In this document: positions 1-6,967 of the stretch, in pieces
Numbering within the stretch: position 1 is the first letter of the stretch
Layout of the letters: each line of letters opens with the position of its first letter
From: JBOGUF01 sp050696075
GTDB lineage: Bacteria; Chloroflexota; Chloroflexia; Thermomicrobiales; UBA6265
Assembly: GCA_050696075.1 (NCBI GenBank)
Contig: JBOGUF010000154.1
Span: forward strand, 1 to 13,835
Length of the DNA: 13,835 nt
Direction: 5' to 3'
Translations under genes and position numbers: made by a program
Notes under the pieces: generated by a model
Database searches by the model: none
What the model was told of the DNA's origin: nothing
Seen by the model: the letters and a program-made list of their open reading frames with translations, nothing else

Positions 1-2
1 CC

Positions 3-1598
3 TACGCGCCGGCCGCCGCCCGCCGCGCGGCGGGGCTGCGCGCGCACCGGGAGGCCGCGGCGCAGTATGCCCGGGCGCTTCGATTCGCGGGGCAACTGCC
101 CGACGACCAACGGGAGCCCTTGCTCGACGGTTGGTTCCGCGAGTGCTTCACGACCGGTCAGTTGGCGGACGCGATCGCAGCGAAGGAGGCGTTGTTGGTG
201 ATCGCCAGGCGCGCGGGCAATCGGGAGAAAGCGGCGGAGAGTCTGGCATGGTTGGCGAGCACGCTGGTGCTGGCGGGGCGCAACGCCGAGGCGGAGGAGG
301 CGAGCCAGTCCTCGCTCGACGAACTTGACGGGTTGCCGCCAGGTCCGGCGCACGTCATGGCGTACCGGACCCAAGCCCACTTACGCATGCTCAACCGGGA
401 TAGCGTCGACGCGGTCATGTGGGGTGAACGCGGGATCGTCCTTGCCGAGCGATTTGGTGAGGTCGAATCGCTCATCAGCATCCTGAACTCGGTCGGTGCA
501 GCGCGCCTCCTGATGGGCGATGATGCCGCCGGACGCGCCGACATCGAGCGTAGCCGCGAGTTGGCGGATGAGGCCGGGCTCGACCTCAACGTCGCCGCCG
601 CGCTGACCAACCTCGGCTCCGCTTACGGAGAGATCTACCGCTTACCCCTTGCCGAGCACTACTTACGCGAGGGGATCGCGTATGCCACCGAGCGCGACCT
701 TGACTCGATGGGCATCTACATGGTGGCATGGCTGGCCCTGACGCGCCTCTATCTGGGCCACTGGACCGAAGCGACCGATCTGGCCGGGTCGGTCCTGCGT
801 CACCCCAACCCAACGGCTATCAGCCGGATGATGGCACTCGTCGCGCTCGGCCGCGTCCGCGCCCGACGCGGCGACCCTGAGGTCTGGGCCGCGCTCGACG
901 GTGCCTGGGAGCTTGCGGCGCCGACCGGCACGCTCCAGCGGATCGCCCCGGTCCGTGCCGCTCGGGCCGAGGCAGCTTGGCTCGCCGGCGACCGGCAGCG
1001 GGCGGCGGCAGAGGCACGTGTCGCGTACGACCTTGCCCTGCAACATGACCACCGCTGGCACATTGGCGACCTCGGTTACTGGCTTTGGCGCACCGGCCAC
1101 ATCGACGCTCCGCCGTCGAACGCCGCTGAGCCGTTCGCGTTCCAGATCGCCGGGGACTGGGCGGGTGCGGCGGCAGCGTGGGCGGCGCTCGATTGTCCCT
1201 ACGAGGAGGCGCGCGCGCTGGCCGATGCCGACGAGGAGGAGCCGTTGCGGCGCGCCCTCGCCATCTTCGAACGCCTCGGCGCGCGGCCGATGGCGGCCAT
1301 GGTCGGCAAACGTCTGCGCGACCTCGGCGCACGCGGCATCCCGCGCGGCCCCCGCCCGGCGACGCGAGCAAACCCCGCGAACTTGACCGCACGAGAAGCG
1401 GAAATCCTCAGTCTCATCAGCGACGGCCTGCGCAACGCCGAGATCGCGGACCGACTCTTTCTTTCGCCGAAGACGGTCGAGCACCACGTCTCCGCGATCT
1501 TCGCCAAGCTCGGCGTGGCGTCCCGCGCCGATGCGATGCGCCAGGCAGCACAGCTTGGCCTCTCCACCCAATCTGGGGGTACGGGTCGCCCAAGATAG
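3..1598 (+). CDS. Large TPR/LuxR-type transcriptional regulator, 3' part (5' end outside window)
   Basis: The frame is open from the first bases of the window, so the apparent TTG start near base 120 is not the real start; the N-terminus, expected to be an AAA/NB-ARC ATPase domain in this family, lies upstream. What is visible is a long helical TPR-like region (bases about 3-1200) rich in alternating small and Leu/Ala residues, as in the 'AAAQYARALRFAG' segment near bases 54-92. A low-complexity Arg/Pro linker follows, then a C-terminal LuxR/GerE helix-turn-helix from about base 1380 (NLTAREAEIL, later SPKTVEHHVSAIFAKLGV). Members of this architecture are cytoplasmic DNA-binding regulators with an ATPase and a sensor-like TPR stack; the signal and targets are unknown. 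The downstream DUF4242 and cupin genes on the same strand are plausible targets or cotranscribed partners. The family call is firm; the function is not. Confidence 0.9.
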   Translation, partial: YAPAAARRAAGLRAHREAAAQYARALRFAGQLPDDQREPLLDGWFRECFTTGQLADAIAAKEALLVIARRAGNREKAAESLAWLASTLVLAGRNAEAEEASQSSLDELDGLPPGPAHVMAYRTQAHLRMLNRDSVDAVMWGERGIVLAERFGEVESLISILNSVGAARLLMGDDAAGRADIERSRELADEAGLDLNVAAALTNLGSAYGEIYRLPLAEHYLREGIAYATERDLDSMGIYMVAWLALTRLYLGHWTEATDLAGSVLRHPNPTAISRMMALVALGRVRARRGDPEVWAALDGAWELAAPTGTLQRIAPVRAARAEAAWLAGDRQRAAAEARVAYDLALQHDHRWHIGDLGYWLWRTGHIDAPPSNAAEPFAFQIAGDWAGAAAAWAALDCPYEEARALADADEEEPLRRALAIFERLGARPMAAMVGKRLRDLGARGIPRGPRPATRANPANLTAREAEILSLISDGLRNAEIADRLFLSPKTVEHHVSAIFAKLGVASRADAMRQAAQLGLSTQSGGTGRPR

Positions 1599-1609
1599 GG
1601 GCATGCCCC
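1598..1609. promoter_or_regulatory. Perfect 12-bp palindrome after the LuxR gene
   Basis: GGGGCATGCCCC begins at the last base of the regulator's TAG stop codon and lies 83 bases before the DUF4242 start. It could be an operator for DUF4242/cupin expression, or a chance GC-rich palindrome. There is no T-run, so it is not a convincing terminator. Confidence 0.25.
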
Positions 1610-1691
1610 GATGCGACCAGCGGGTCGCCCGCCACAGACTCATGGCAGCCGGATGAGATGGGTCCGGCGGTATGAGAAAGGAGGCGTGGCG

Positions 1692-1964
1692 ATGGCCCGC
1701 TATATGGTCGAACGGACCTTTCCCGATGGGCTCAACATCCCGGTGACGGAAGAGGGCGCGGCGGCCTGCCTGGGCGTCGTCGACCGCAATGGGGAACTCG
1801 GGGTCTCCTGGGTCCATTCCTACGTCAACGAGGACAAGACGAAGACCTACTGCGTCTACGACGGTCCAAACCCGGAGGCGATCCGGACGGCCGCCGAGCG
1901 CAACGGGCTGCCAGTCGACCGGATCACAAAGGTCTCGGTGCTCGATCCCTATTTCTATCGGTGA
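1692..1964 (+). CDS. DUF4242 domain protein (SCO4226-like small protein)
   Basis: This is a 90-residue cytoplasmic protein matching the DUF4242 pattern over its whole length: MARYMVERTFPDGL at the N-terminus, a central SWVHSYVNEDK segment, then YCVYDGPNPEAIRTAAE and a C-terminal VDRITKVSVLDPYF. The start is the ATG at 1692 because a strong AAAGGAGG lies at 1677-1684 with 7-nt spacing; an in-frame ATG at 1611 would give an unrelated Arg-rich extension. The family folds as a ferredoxin-like dimer, and the Streptomyces member SCO4226 has been described as nickel-binding, so metal binding is possible but unproven here. It sits between a LuxR-type regulator and a secreted cupin on the same strand. 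Its TGA stop codon lies inside the first unit of a heptanucleotide repeat array. Confidence 0.85.
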   Translation: MARYMVERTFPDGLNIPVTEEGAAACLGVVDRNGELGVSWVHSYVNEDKTKTYCVYDGPNPEAIRTAAERNGLPVDRITKVSVLDPYFYR

Positions 1965-2037
1965 GCCGCTAACCGCTAGCCGTTAGCAGGCGGAAGGCGG
2001 AAGGCGGCACTCAACACTCGGCACTGGGCACCCTGTC
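1961..2037 (+). repeat. Tandem heptanucleotide array between DUF4242 and cupin genes
   Basis: Eleven consecutive 7-bp blocks can be read without a break from 1961. The first four are of the type GTGAGCC/GCTAACC, the next three of the type GGCGGAA, and the next three of the type CTCGGCA; a final CCCTGTC block is degenerate. The array begins over the DUF4242 stop codon and ends about 4 nt before the AAAGGAGGA ribosome binding site of the cupin. The first unit family is shared with the arrays around bases 4935-5084. The function is unknown. Confidence 0.75.
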
Positions 2038-2053
2038 TGTAAAGGAGGAACCC

Positions 2054-2560
2054 ATGCAACGGATCATCTTCGTCTCGGTGATGGCGGTTGTGGCGTTGAT
2101 AGGATCGGCGGTTGCCGTGCGGGCGGACGCGCAGGACAACGCGGACCCGCTGGCCGGGACGACGGTCGAGGCGCTGGGCAGTGTGATGCCGACCTCGGCG
2201 CCGGAGCACGCGCTCGTCTTCTTGCGAATCACGATGGAGCCGGGGGCGAGCATCCCGGCGCACAGCCACCCGGGCGGCGTGGTGCTGGTCGTCGAATCGG
2301 GTAGCTTCGGAACGGAGTTCGTGCAGGGCAGCGGCACGATCACGCGCGCCACGACGCCCGGCACGCCGGCCGCGACCGAGGAGTCGCCGGCCGGAGCGGA
2401 GGCGATCCTGGAGGCCGGTGACTCGGTCGCCTACGACCAGGACGCGGCCCACACGATGCGCAACGCCGGCGAGGAACCGCTAGTCCTCCTCGTCTCGGCG
2501 CTGCTGGCCGCCGACGAGCCGGGCTTCCTGTTCCTGGAAGCGGGAACGCCCGCGCCGTAA
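2054..2560 (+). CDS. Secreted single-domain cupin protein
   Basis: This is a 168-residue protein with an N-terminal signal peptide (MQRIIFVSVMAVVALIGSAVAV, cleavage probably near A25-A27) and one beta-barrel cupin domain (about residues 38-150). Cupin motif 1 is seen as GASIPAHSHPGG with H70 and H72; motif 2 as AGDSVAYDQDAAHTMRN with H133 and N137. The glutamate usually found 4-5 residues after the second histidine is replaced (V77 in the region PGGVVLVVE), so the metal site may be incomplete. A loop rich in Thr/Pro/Glu (about residues 98-117) interrupts the barrel. The start at the ATG 2054 is fixed by AAAGGAGGA at 2041-2049. It lies downstream of DUF4242 and is followed by a strong terminator. 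No ligand or enzyme activity can be assigned; sensing or binding outside the membrane is the safest inference. Confidence 0.85.
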   Translation: MQRIIFVSVMAVVALIGSAVAVRADAQDNADPLAGTTVEALGSVMPTSAPEHALVFLRITMEPGASIPAHSHPGGVVLVVESGSFGTEFVQGSGTITRATTPGTPAATEESPAGAEAILEAGDSVAYDQDAAHTMRNAGEEPLVLLVSALLAADEPGFLFLEAGTPAP

Positions 2561-2576
2561 GTGGCAAGGCGGCAAC

Positions 2577-2612
2577 GAGAAGCCGGGCGGTCTGGCGACC
2601 GCCCGGCTTCTC
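2577..2612. terminator. Strong hairpin terminator between convergent genes
   Basis: A perfect 16-bp stem (arm GAGAAGCCGGGCGGTC) closes a TGGC tetraloop. It lies 17 nt after the cupin stop and 27 nt before the end of the convergent DUF2283 gene, so it can serve both strands. The following plus-strand sequence (ATTCTCGTTTCC) has only a weak T-run. Confidence 0.8.
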
Positions 2613-2638
2613 ATTCTCGTTTCCTGGTCAGCATGGCT

Positions 2639-2881
2639 CTATGCGCTGCGCCGTTTCGAGGCGGGCTGCACGACACGCTCTGCCAGGACATACTCTCCGC
2701 CGTGCGCTGCCAGGAACGGCGGGAGACTCTGGAGCGACACAAACTCCAGGCTCAAGGGACGGCCGTCGGCATCAACGTCAAGCAAGACGCCGTCGGCGAT
2801 CTCGATCGTTTCCGCGGAAGCGCCTTCGTGGAACGTGATCCCCAGCGCTTCTCCGACCTCGTCGTAGGTGATCCTCGTCAT
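2639..2881 (-). CDS. DUF2283 small protein
   Basis: This is an 80-residue protein beginning MTRITYDEVGEALGITF and containing the DUF2283 pattern: a beta-rich YDEVGEALGI..., then TIEIADGVLLDVDADGRPLSLEFV, which is the typical 'I..gv.ld.D.dG...giEi' region. The start is the ATG at 2881 because AGGAGG lies at 2890-2895 with 8-nt spacing; an upstream in-frame ATG gives an unrelated Arg-rich leader. The family is often encoded next to DUF4258 proteins in toxin-antitoxin-like pairs. Here the start codon overlaps (ATGA) the stop of a short frame that resembles a DUF4258 C-terminus, so this appears to be the surviving partner of a broken pair. The C-terminal tail after about residue 62 is longer than the core domain. 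Confidence 0.75.
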   Translation of the reverse strand: MTRITYDEVGEALGITFHEGASAETIEIADGVLLDVDADGRPLSLEFVSLQSLPPFLAAHGGEYVLAERVVQPASKRRSA

Positions 2882-2984
2882 GGTTGGCGCCTCCTGACCG
2901 GGTAGACTGTCACGATGTAGGCAATGCGCCCCCGAGAGTCGGCCCCGCGCATGAACCCGAACTTGGATGCCTTCGAATTGCATG
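2878..2984 (-). pseudogene. 3' remnant of a DUF4258-like gene
   Basis: The minus frame ending in TGA at 2878 reads MRGADSRGRIAYIVTVYPV followed by RRRQP. This matches the closing strands of DUF4258 proteins (a G-R/K-hydrophobic-hydrophobic-V-T-x-Y ending) and sits in the usual place, directly before a DUF2283 gene with a 4-nt ATGA overlap. Only about 25-35 codons remain. The sequence upstream is an octanucleotide repeat and then the OppC stop codon, so the 5' part has been lost. The homology call comes from a short stretch and is tentative. Confidence 0.4.
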
Positions 2985-2987
2985 CCG

Positions 2988-3027
2988 TCCTGGCCACCTC
3001 GCCGCCTGGCCGCCTCGCCGCCTGGCC
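2988..3027 (-). repeat. Octanucleotide tandem array at the 3' end of oppC
   Basis: Five contiguous 8-bp units follow the pattern GCCT(C/G)GCC on the plus strand, with TCCTGGCC and ACCTCGCC as the first two. The array stops 2 nt short of the OppC stop codon (3030-3032). Its period differs from the 7-bp arrays elsewhere in the window, but the placement at a gene end is the same. Confidence 0.65.
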
Positions 3028-3029
3028 GT

Positions 3030-3986
3030 CTACTGGCTCATCCGCGGGTCGAGGGCGTCGCGGAGACCGTCGCCGACGAAGGCGAAGGCGATCATGATCA
3101 GGGCGATCAGGAGCGAGGGCATGATGACGAAGATGGGGAGAAAGGTGATGAGGGGGAAGCTCTCGAAGACCATGCTGCCCCAGCTTGCGGTCGGCGGTTG
3201 GATGCCGAGGCCGAGGAAGCTGAGGCCGGCTTCGGCCAGGATGTAGGCCGGGACGTCGAACGAGATGGAGACGATGATCGGGGCGAGGGTGTTGGGCAGG
3301 ATGTGGCGGAGGAGGATGCACCAGGTCGGCACGCCGATGGCGCGCGAAGCCTCGATGAACTCCCGCTCTTTGAGGGAGAGGACCTGGCCACGCACTAGTC
3401 GCGCCATGCCGACCCACCCGGTAATGGCAAAGGCGACGAAGAGGAGCATCAGGCCGCCGAGGAGTTGGCCGAACCACGTTTGGCGCAGCGCCGCCTGCAA
3501 GACAATGAAGAAGAGGAAGGCGGGGAAGGCGTAGACGACGTCGACGCCGCGCATCAGCCAGTTGTCCCACCGCCCGCCGAGCCAGCCGGAGAGCAACCCC
3601 ACCGACGCACCGAGGATCACCGTGATGATGGTGGGGACGAAGCCGACGATCATGCTTACCCGCGCCCCGTAGAGGAGGCGGCTCAGCTCGTCGCGGGCCA
3701 GGCTGTCGGTGCCGAGGAGGTAGTCGGGGTCGCTCCCCTCCATCCAGAAGGGCGGTGTGTTGGCGAAGGCCGTCGGGGCGATCTTGTTCGGCTCGTAGGG
3801 GGCGAGGATCGGGGCGAGGATCGCGATCAGGAACATGAACGCGATGTAGATGAGCCCGACGACGGCCGCCTTGTTCCGGTGCAAGCGTCGCCAAGCATCC
3901 CACCAGAGCCCGCGCGGCTTCGTCCGGTAGGGAGCGCCAAGGGCGCCGGGCCGTTTGGCCTCCGCTTCCGCCAAGGTTATCGACAC
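3030..3986 (-). CDS. Oligopeptide-type ABC transporter permease, OppC family
   Basis: This is a 318-residue integral membrane subunit of a peptide/nickel-type importer. An OppC N-terminal domain is visible (residues about 28-65: WDAWRRLHRNKAAVVGL followed by the first membrane segment), then the periplasmic-type loop with LLGTDSLARDELSRLLYGAR (90-109). Further membrane helices and the EAA coupling motif (EREFIEASRAIGV, 207-219) follow. The C-terminus ends LRDALDPRM, typical for OppC. The GTG at 3986 is preceded by GGGAGG at a rather long distance (about 12 nt); an ATG seven bases upstream is in another frame. It follows oppB by 20 nt and must be cotranscribed with it. Substrate specificity cannot be read from the sequence. 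Confidence 0.93.
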   Translation of the reverse strand: MSITLAEAEAKRPGALGAPYRTKPRGLWWDAWRRLHRNKAAVVGLIYIAFMFLIAILAPILAPYEPNKIAPTAFANTPPFWMEGSDPDYLLGTDSLARDELSRLLYGARVSMIVGFVPTIITVILGASVGLLSGWLGGRWDNWLMRGVDVVYAFPAFLFFIVLQAALRQTWFGQLLGGLMLLFVAFAITGWVGMARLVRGQVLSLKEREFIEASRAIGVPTWCILLRHILPNTLAPIIVSISFDVPAYILAEAGLSFLGLGIQPPTASWGSMVFESFPLITFLPIFVIMPSLLIALIMIAFAFVGDGLRDALDPRMSQ

Positions 3987-4006
3987 GCGTCATTCCCTCC
4001 CGGCGG

Positions 4007-4933
4007 TCAGCGGATCGAGCGGATGCGGGGGTCGGCCAGGATGTAGGTGAGGTCGACCATCAGGTTGCCAAGGACGACCATGAAGGCATAGAAGAGGGTT
4101 GTGCCCATGATGACGGGGTAGTCGCGGGCGCTAATGCTGTCGATGAAGAGGTAGCCCATCCCCGGCACACCGAAGACGCGCTCGATGATGATCGTGCCGG
4201 TGATCAATCCGGCCAGCGCCGGCCCGGTGACGGTCAGGACCGGAATCATGCCGTTGCGTACGATGTGGCGCAGGACGACCATCCGGTGCTTCAGCCCCTT
4301 GGCTCGCGCGGTGCGGACGTGGTCCTGGCCCATCACTTCGAGCATGCTGGAGCGGGTGAGCCGCGCCAGGAAGGCGGAGCCGCCGATGCCGAGGACGACG
4401 CTGGGCAGAATGTAGCCGCGCCAGTCGCGGAAGAGGACCGGCACCCATTCGAGTTGCACGGCGAAGATGACGAGGAAGAAGATCGCCAGGACGAAGCTGG
4501 GCAGGGTGTAGCCGACCGTGGCGACGAGCAGGCTGACGTAGTCGACGAGGCTGTTGTGCTTCAGGGCGGCAATGATGCCAACCGGGATGCCGATGGCCAG
4601 CGAGATGCCGAAGGCGAGCAGGCCGATCTTCGCCGAGTAGGGGAATCCATCGAGGATGATCTCCTCGACCGGCGTCCCTTCCCGGCGGTAGGAATCGCCG
4701 AAGTCGAACCGCGCGGCGTTGCCGAGGTAGATGACATATTGCCGCCAGATCGGCTCGTCCAAGCCGTACTTCCGGTTGAACGACGCCGCCAGTCCTGGAT
4801 CGAGGAACCGGTCGCCCGACTTGGCATCCCACGGTCCGCCCGGCGCGGCGTACATGAGAAAGAACGTCACCGTGGCGACGAGCCACAGGACGGGGATGGT
4901 CCAGAGGAGGCGGTTGAGGAAGATTTTGAGCAT
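4007..4933 (-). CDS. Oligopeptide-type ABC transporter permease, OppB family
   Basis: This is a 308-residue membrane permease pairing with OppC. The N-terminus MLKIFLNRLLWTIPVLWLV is the first membrane helix, followed by the family loop with PGGPWD and KYGLDEPIWRQY (residues 31-66). A binding-protein-dependent transport domain with five more helices follows, and an EAA-type motif at about 204-214 (DHVRTARAKGL) for ATPase contact. The C-terminus YILADPRIR is typical. No ribosome binding site of the GGAGG type precedes the ATG at 4933; the sequence directly upstream is a heptanucleotide repeat array. Translation may therefore depend on coupling, or on a weak or unusual initiation signal. It lies between the substrate-binding protein gene and oppC. 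Confidence 0.93.
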   Translation of the reverse strand: MLKIFLNRLLWTIPVLWLVATVTFFLMYAAPGGPWDAKSGDRFLDPGLAASFNRKYGLDEPIWRQYVIYLGNAARFDFGDSYRREGTPVEEIILDGFPYSAKIGLLAFGISLAIGIPVGIIAALKHNSLVDYVSLLVATVGYTLPSFVLAIFFLVIFAVQLEWVPVLFRDWRGYILPSVVLGIGGSAFLARLTRSSMLEVMGQDHVRTARAKGLKHRMVVLRHIVRNGMIPVLTVTGPALAGLITGTIIIERVFGVPGMGYLFIDSISARDYPVIMGTTLFYAFMVVLGNLMVDLTYILADPRIRSIR

Positions 4934-4934
4934 G

Positions 4935-4983
4935 TTGAGCCGTCAGCCGTCAGGCGTGAGCCGTCAGCCGTGAGCCGCTAGCC
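4935..4983 (-). repeat. Heptanucleotide array directly upstream of oppB
   Basis: Seven contiguous 7-bp units run on the plus strand, from TTGAGCC at 4935 to GCTAGCC at 4977, with the consensus GTSAGCC. The array ends one base before the oppB start codon and takes up the place where a ribosome binding site would be. It is the inverted partner of the array at 5057-5084. Confidence 0.8.
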
Positions 4984-5056
4984 AATCGTCGCTGGTCAAG
5001 GGCTGCACCAAGAGCCGATCCACGGCATCTGATTCAGCCAAGGTCGGGCGATCAAT

Positions 5057-5084
5057 GGCTAACGGCTCACGGCTCACGGCTAAT
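5057..5084 (-). repeat. Heptanucleotide array overlapping the stop of the substrate-binding protein gene
   Basis: Four units (GGCTAAC, then GGCTCAC twice, then GGCTAAT) lie on the plus strand; the last contains the TAG stop of the upstream gene. They are the reverse complement of the GTSAGCC family. In the mRNA this array can pair with the 4935-4983 array: about 24 of 28 positions match, some as G-U, with a loop of about 73 nt. Confidence 0.75.
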
Positions 5085-6813
5085 CGCTCGTCTTGTAGAT
5101 CTTCTCGATCTGGTAGCGGGTGTCGACGACGCTGGTGGGATAGGTGACGTAGCCCTGGAGGGCGGGGCTCACCAGCACGAGCGATTCGCCGTGGATGTAG
5201 AACGCAACCGGCCCGTTCTCCGCCAGGTAGGCGTCCGCCTCCTGGTAGAGCGGGGCGGCTTCTTCGATCGGGAGGGCGTCCGCTTGGCGGACGAGGTCGT
5301 AGAAGGTTTGATCCTCCCAGCCGAGCGGCGCGCGGGTGGAGCCGGGGCCGTAGACGAGCGAGAGCCAGTTCTGCGGGTGCGGGTAGTCCTCGAACCAGTT
5401 GCCGAGGTAGATCTTCAGGTCCGGGTCGCGGCGGGTGCGCAGTGTTTGCAGCTCGGCGCTATCGGTCGGCGTCAGTTGCAATTCGATGTTGAGGACGTCC
5501 AGGATGTTCTGCTGCCAGAAGGTGGCGCGCTGCTGGGCAACCGGATCGTCGGCGACGAAGCGGAACTGCTGTTCGGGGAAACCCTCGCCGTTCGGGTAGC
5601 CGGCCTCGGCCAGGAGCTGCCGCGCCCGCTCCGGGTTGTAGGTCTGTTGGAAGACCTCCTGGTAGCCGGGGATGCCTTCGTAGAGGAAGGTGCCGGCGGG
5701 CTGGCCGACGCCGTTCAGGATCTGGTTGATGTACTGCTCGCGGTTGATGGCAAAGAAGAACGCCTGGCGCACCTGAACGTTGTCGAACGGCGGCCCCTCC
5801 ATGTTGAAGGCGATGTAGGACGTGCTGGCGTCGGTCTGCCGAAAGAACTGCTCGCTGAGCTCGGCATCCGCTTCGATCTGGGGGAGGAAGGAGGCGGCGG
5901 GACCGATCAGGTCGAACTCGCCCTGCTGGTAGGCGAGGAACTCGGTCTGGCTGTTGTCGATCTCTTTGAAGATCAGAGTCTTGATGCCGGGTGCGCCGCG
6001 GAAGTAGTCGTCGTTGCGCTCGAAGACCCACTCCTGGTTCGGGGTCCAACTGACGAGCTTGAAGGGGCCGTTGCCGACGTAGGTGTCGGGGCTCTGCCAC
6101 CAGTTGGCGCCGCCCTGCTCGACGAGGTCCTGGCGGGAGGGGTAGGTGAGCCAGGTGGCCATGACGTAGGGGAAGTAGCCGGCGGCCTGATTGAGGGTGA
6201 TCTGGAGCGTCTGCTCGTCGATCGCCTGGATCGACTGATCGACCACCGCCTGGAGATCAGGGACAGTCTCCGCGGCGGCTTCGAGGTCGACTTCGCGCCA
6301 CTCCTGGCAACCGGTAATGTCGTAGAGGATGTTGGAGTAGAGCCCGCCGACCTCCGGGTCGCAGGCGCGCTTGAGACCATAGGCGTAGTTCTCGGCGGTG
6401 ACCGGGACGCCGTCGGTGTAGGTCATCCCCTCGCGGATGGTGAAGGTGTAGACCGTGCCGTCGTCGGAGACGTGCATGGCGACCGCGCCGGCGTCGGCGA
6501 CTTGATTCTGCTCGTTCAGCGCCAGCAGCGGCGTGAAGACCTTGGAGCCGATCTCGATCTCGTTGAGGAAGGCGTAGACCTGTGGGTCGCCGCTGTCGAT
6601 CTCGCCGCCGAGATTGAAGGTGACGGTCGCCTCGGGGTCGGCGCCGGATTGTTCGGCGCCCGGCGCGACCGGGATGGTGGCGAGGCCGGTGTCGCTCGGC
6701 GTCGCTTGCGGCGTGGCCTGGAAGGCCAAACCGGGCGTGGCGGCGACCAGCCCGCCGATCAGGAGCGCGATGGCGAGCAACGAAAACCGCGAGATCCGCT
6801 GACGATGCTTCAC
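5080..6813 (-). CDS. ABC transporter substrate-binding protein, family 5 (peptide type)
   Basis: This is a 577-residue extracytoplasmic binding protein (SBP_bac_5 fold). The N-terminal signal peptide spans about residues 1-31 (KHRQR, then a hydrophobic stretch ending ATPGLAFQA). The mature N-terminus begins with a QATPQATPS stretch like those seen in Thermomicrobia secreted proteins. There is no Cys near the cleavage site, so no lipobox. Family hallmarks include YTFTIREGMTYTDGVPVTAENYAYGLKR (about 118-145), GNGPFKLVSW, the NREQYINQIL-type region and the C-terminal VDTRYQIEKIYKT. GGAGGGA lies 8 nt before the ATG at 6813. It is the first gene of the opp operon, and a sigma70-like promoter lies about 155 nt upstream. 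The substrate is probably peptides or a similar solute; specificity is unknown. Confidence 0.93.
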   Translation of the reverse strand: MKHRQRISRFSLLAIALLIGGLVAATPGLAFQATPQATPSDTGLATIPVAPGAEQSGADPEATVTFNLGGEIDSGDPQVYAFLNEIEIGSKVFTPLLALNEQNQVADAGAVAMHVSDDGTVYTFTIREGMTYTDGVPVTAENYAYGLKRACDPEVGGLYSNILYDITGCQEWREVDLEAAAETVPDLQAVVDQSIQAIDEQTLQITLNQAAGYFPYVMATWLTYPSRQDLVEQGGANWWQSPDTYVGNGPFKLVSWTPNQEWVFERNDDYFRGAPGIKTLIFKEIDNSQTEFLAYQQGEFDLIGPAASFLPQIEADAELSEQFFRQTDASTSYIAFNMEGPPFDNVQVRQAFFFAINREQYINQILNGVGQPAGTFLYEGIPGYQEVFQQTYNPERARQLLAEAGYPNGEGFPEQQFRFVADDPVAQQRATFWQQNILDVLNIELQLTPTDSAELQTLRTRRDPDLKIYLGNWFEDYPHPQNWLSLVYGPGSTRAPLGWEDQTFYDLVRQADALPIEEAAPLYQEADAYLAENGPVAFYIHGESLVLVSPALQGYVTYPTSVVDTRYQIEKIYKTSD

Positions 6814-6967
6814 GTCGCTATCCCTCCGTGTGCCTATCCGTCGTGCCGGGACTACAGCGTACCGGCATCGACATCAACCGATTCCATAACGGTATGTCGC
6901 CGGATCGTCTCCTCCTTCGTAGCAGCCGCCGGACCGCCGGATTGCGTCGAGATGTGGACAGATGCGG

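Noticed and set aside
120..122. TTG as start of the LuxR-type regulator
   Set aside because: The frame stays open to the first bases of the window with family-like residues (YARALRFAG), so the gene begins upstream of the window.
1611..1691. Upstream ATG for the DUF4242 gene
   Set aside because: It gives an Arg-rich extension unlike the family, while a perfect ribosome binding site stands before the ATG at 1692.
663..1817. 384-codon minus frame over the LuxR gene
   Set aside because: Mirror frame of a GC-rich coding region; it crosses the end of a well-supported gene and into DUF4242.
2878..3993. 371-codon minus frame overlapping oppC
   Set aside because: Its composition (Arg/Pro/His rich) is that of a shifted oppC frame. 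Only its last 25-35 codons are of interest, as the DUF4258-like remnant.
4935..5084. CRISPR array
   Set aside because: Units are 7 bp and contiguous, with no spacers; no cas genes are present.
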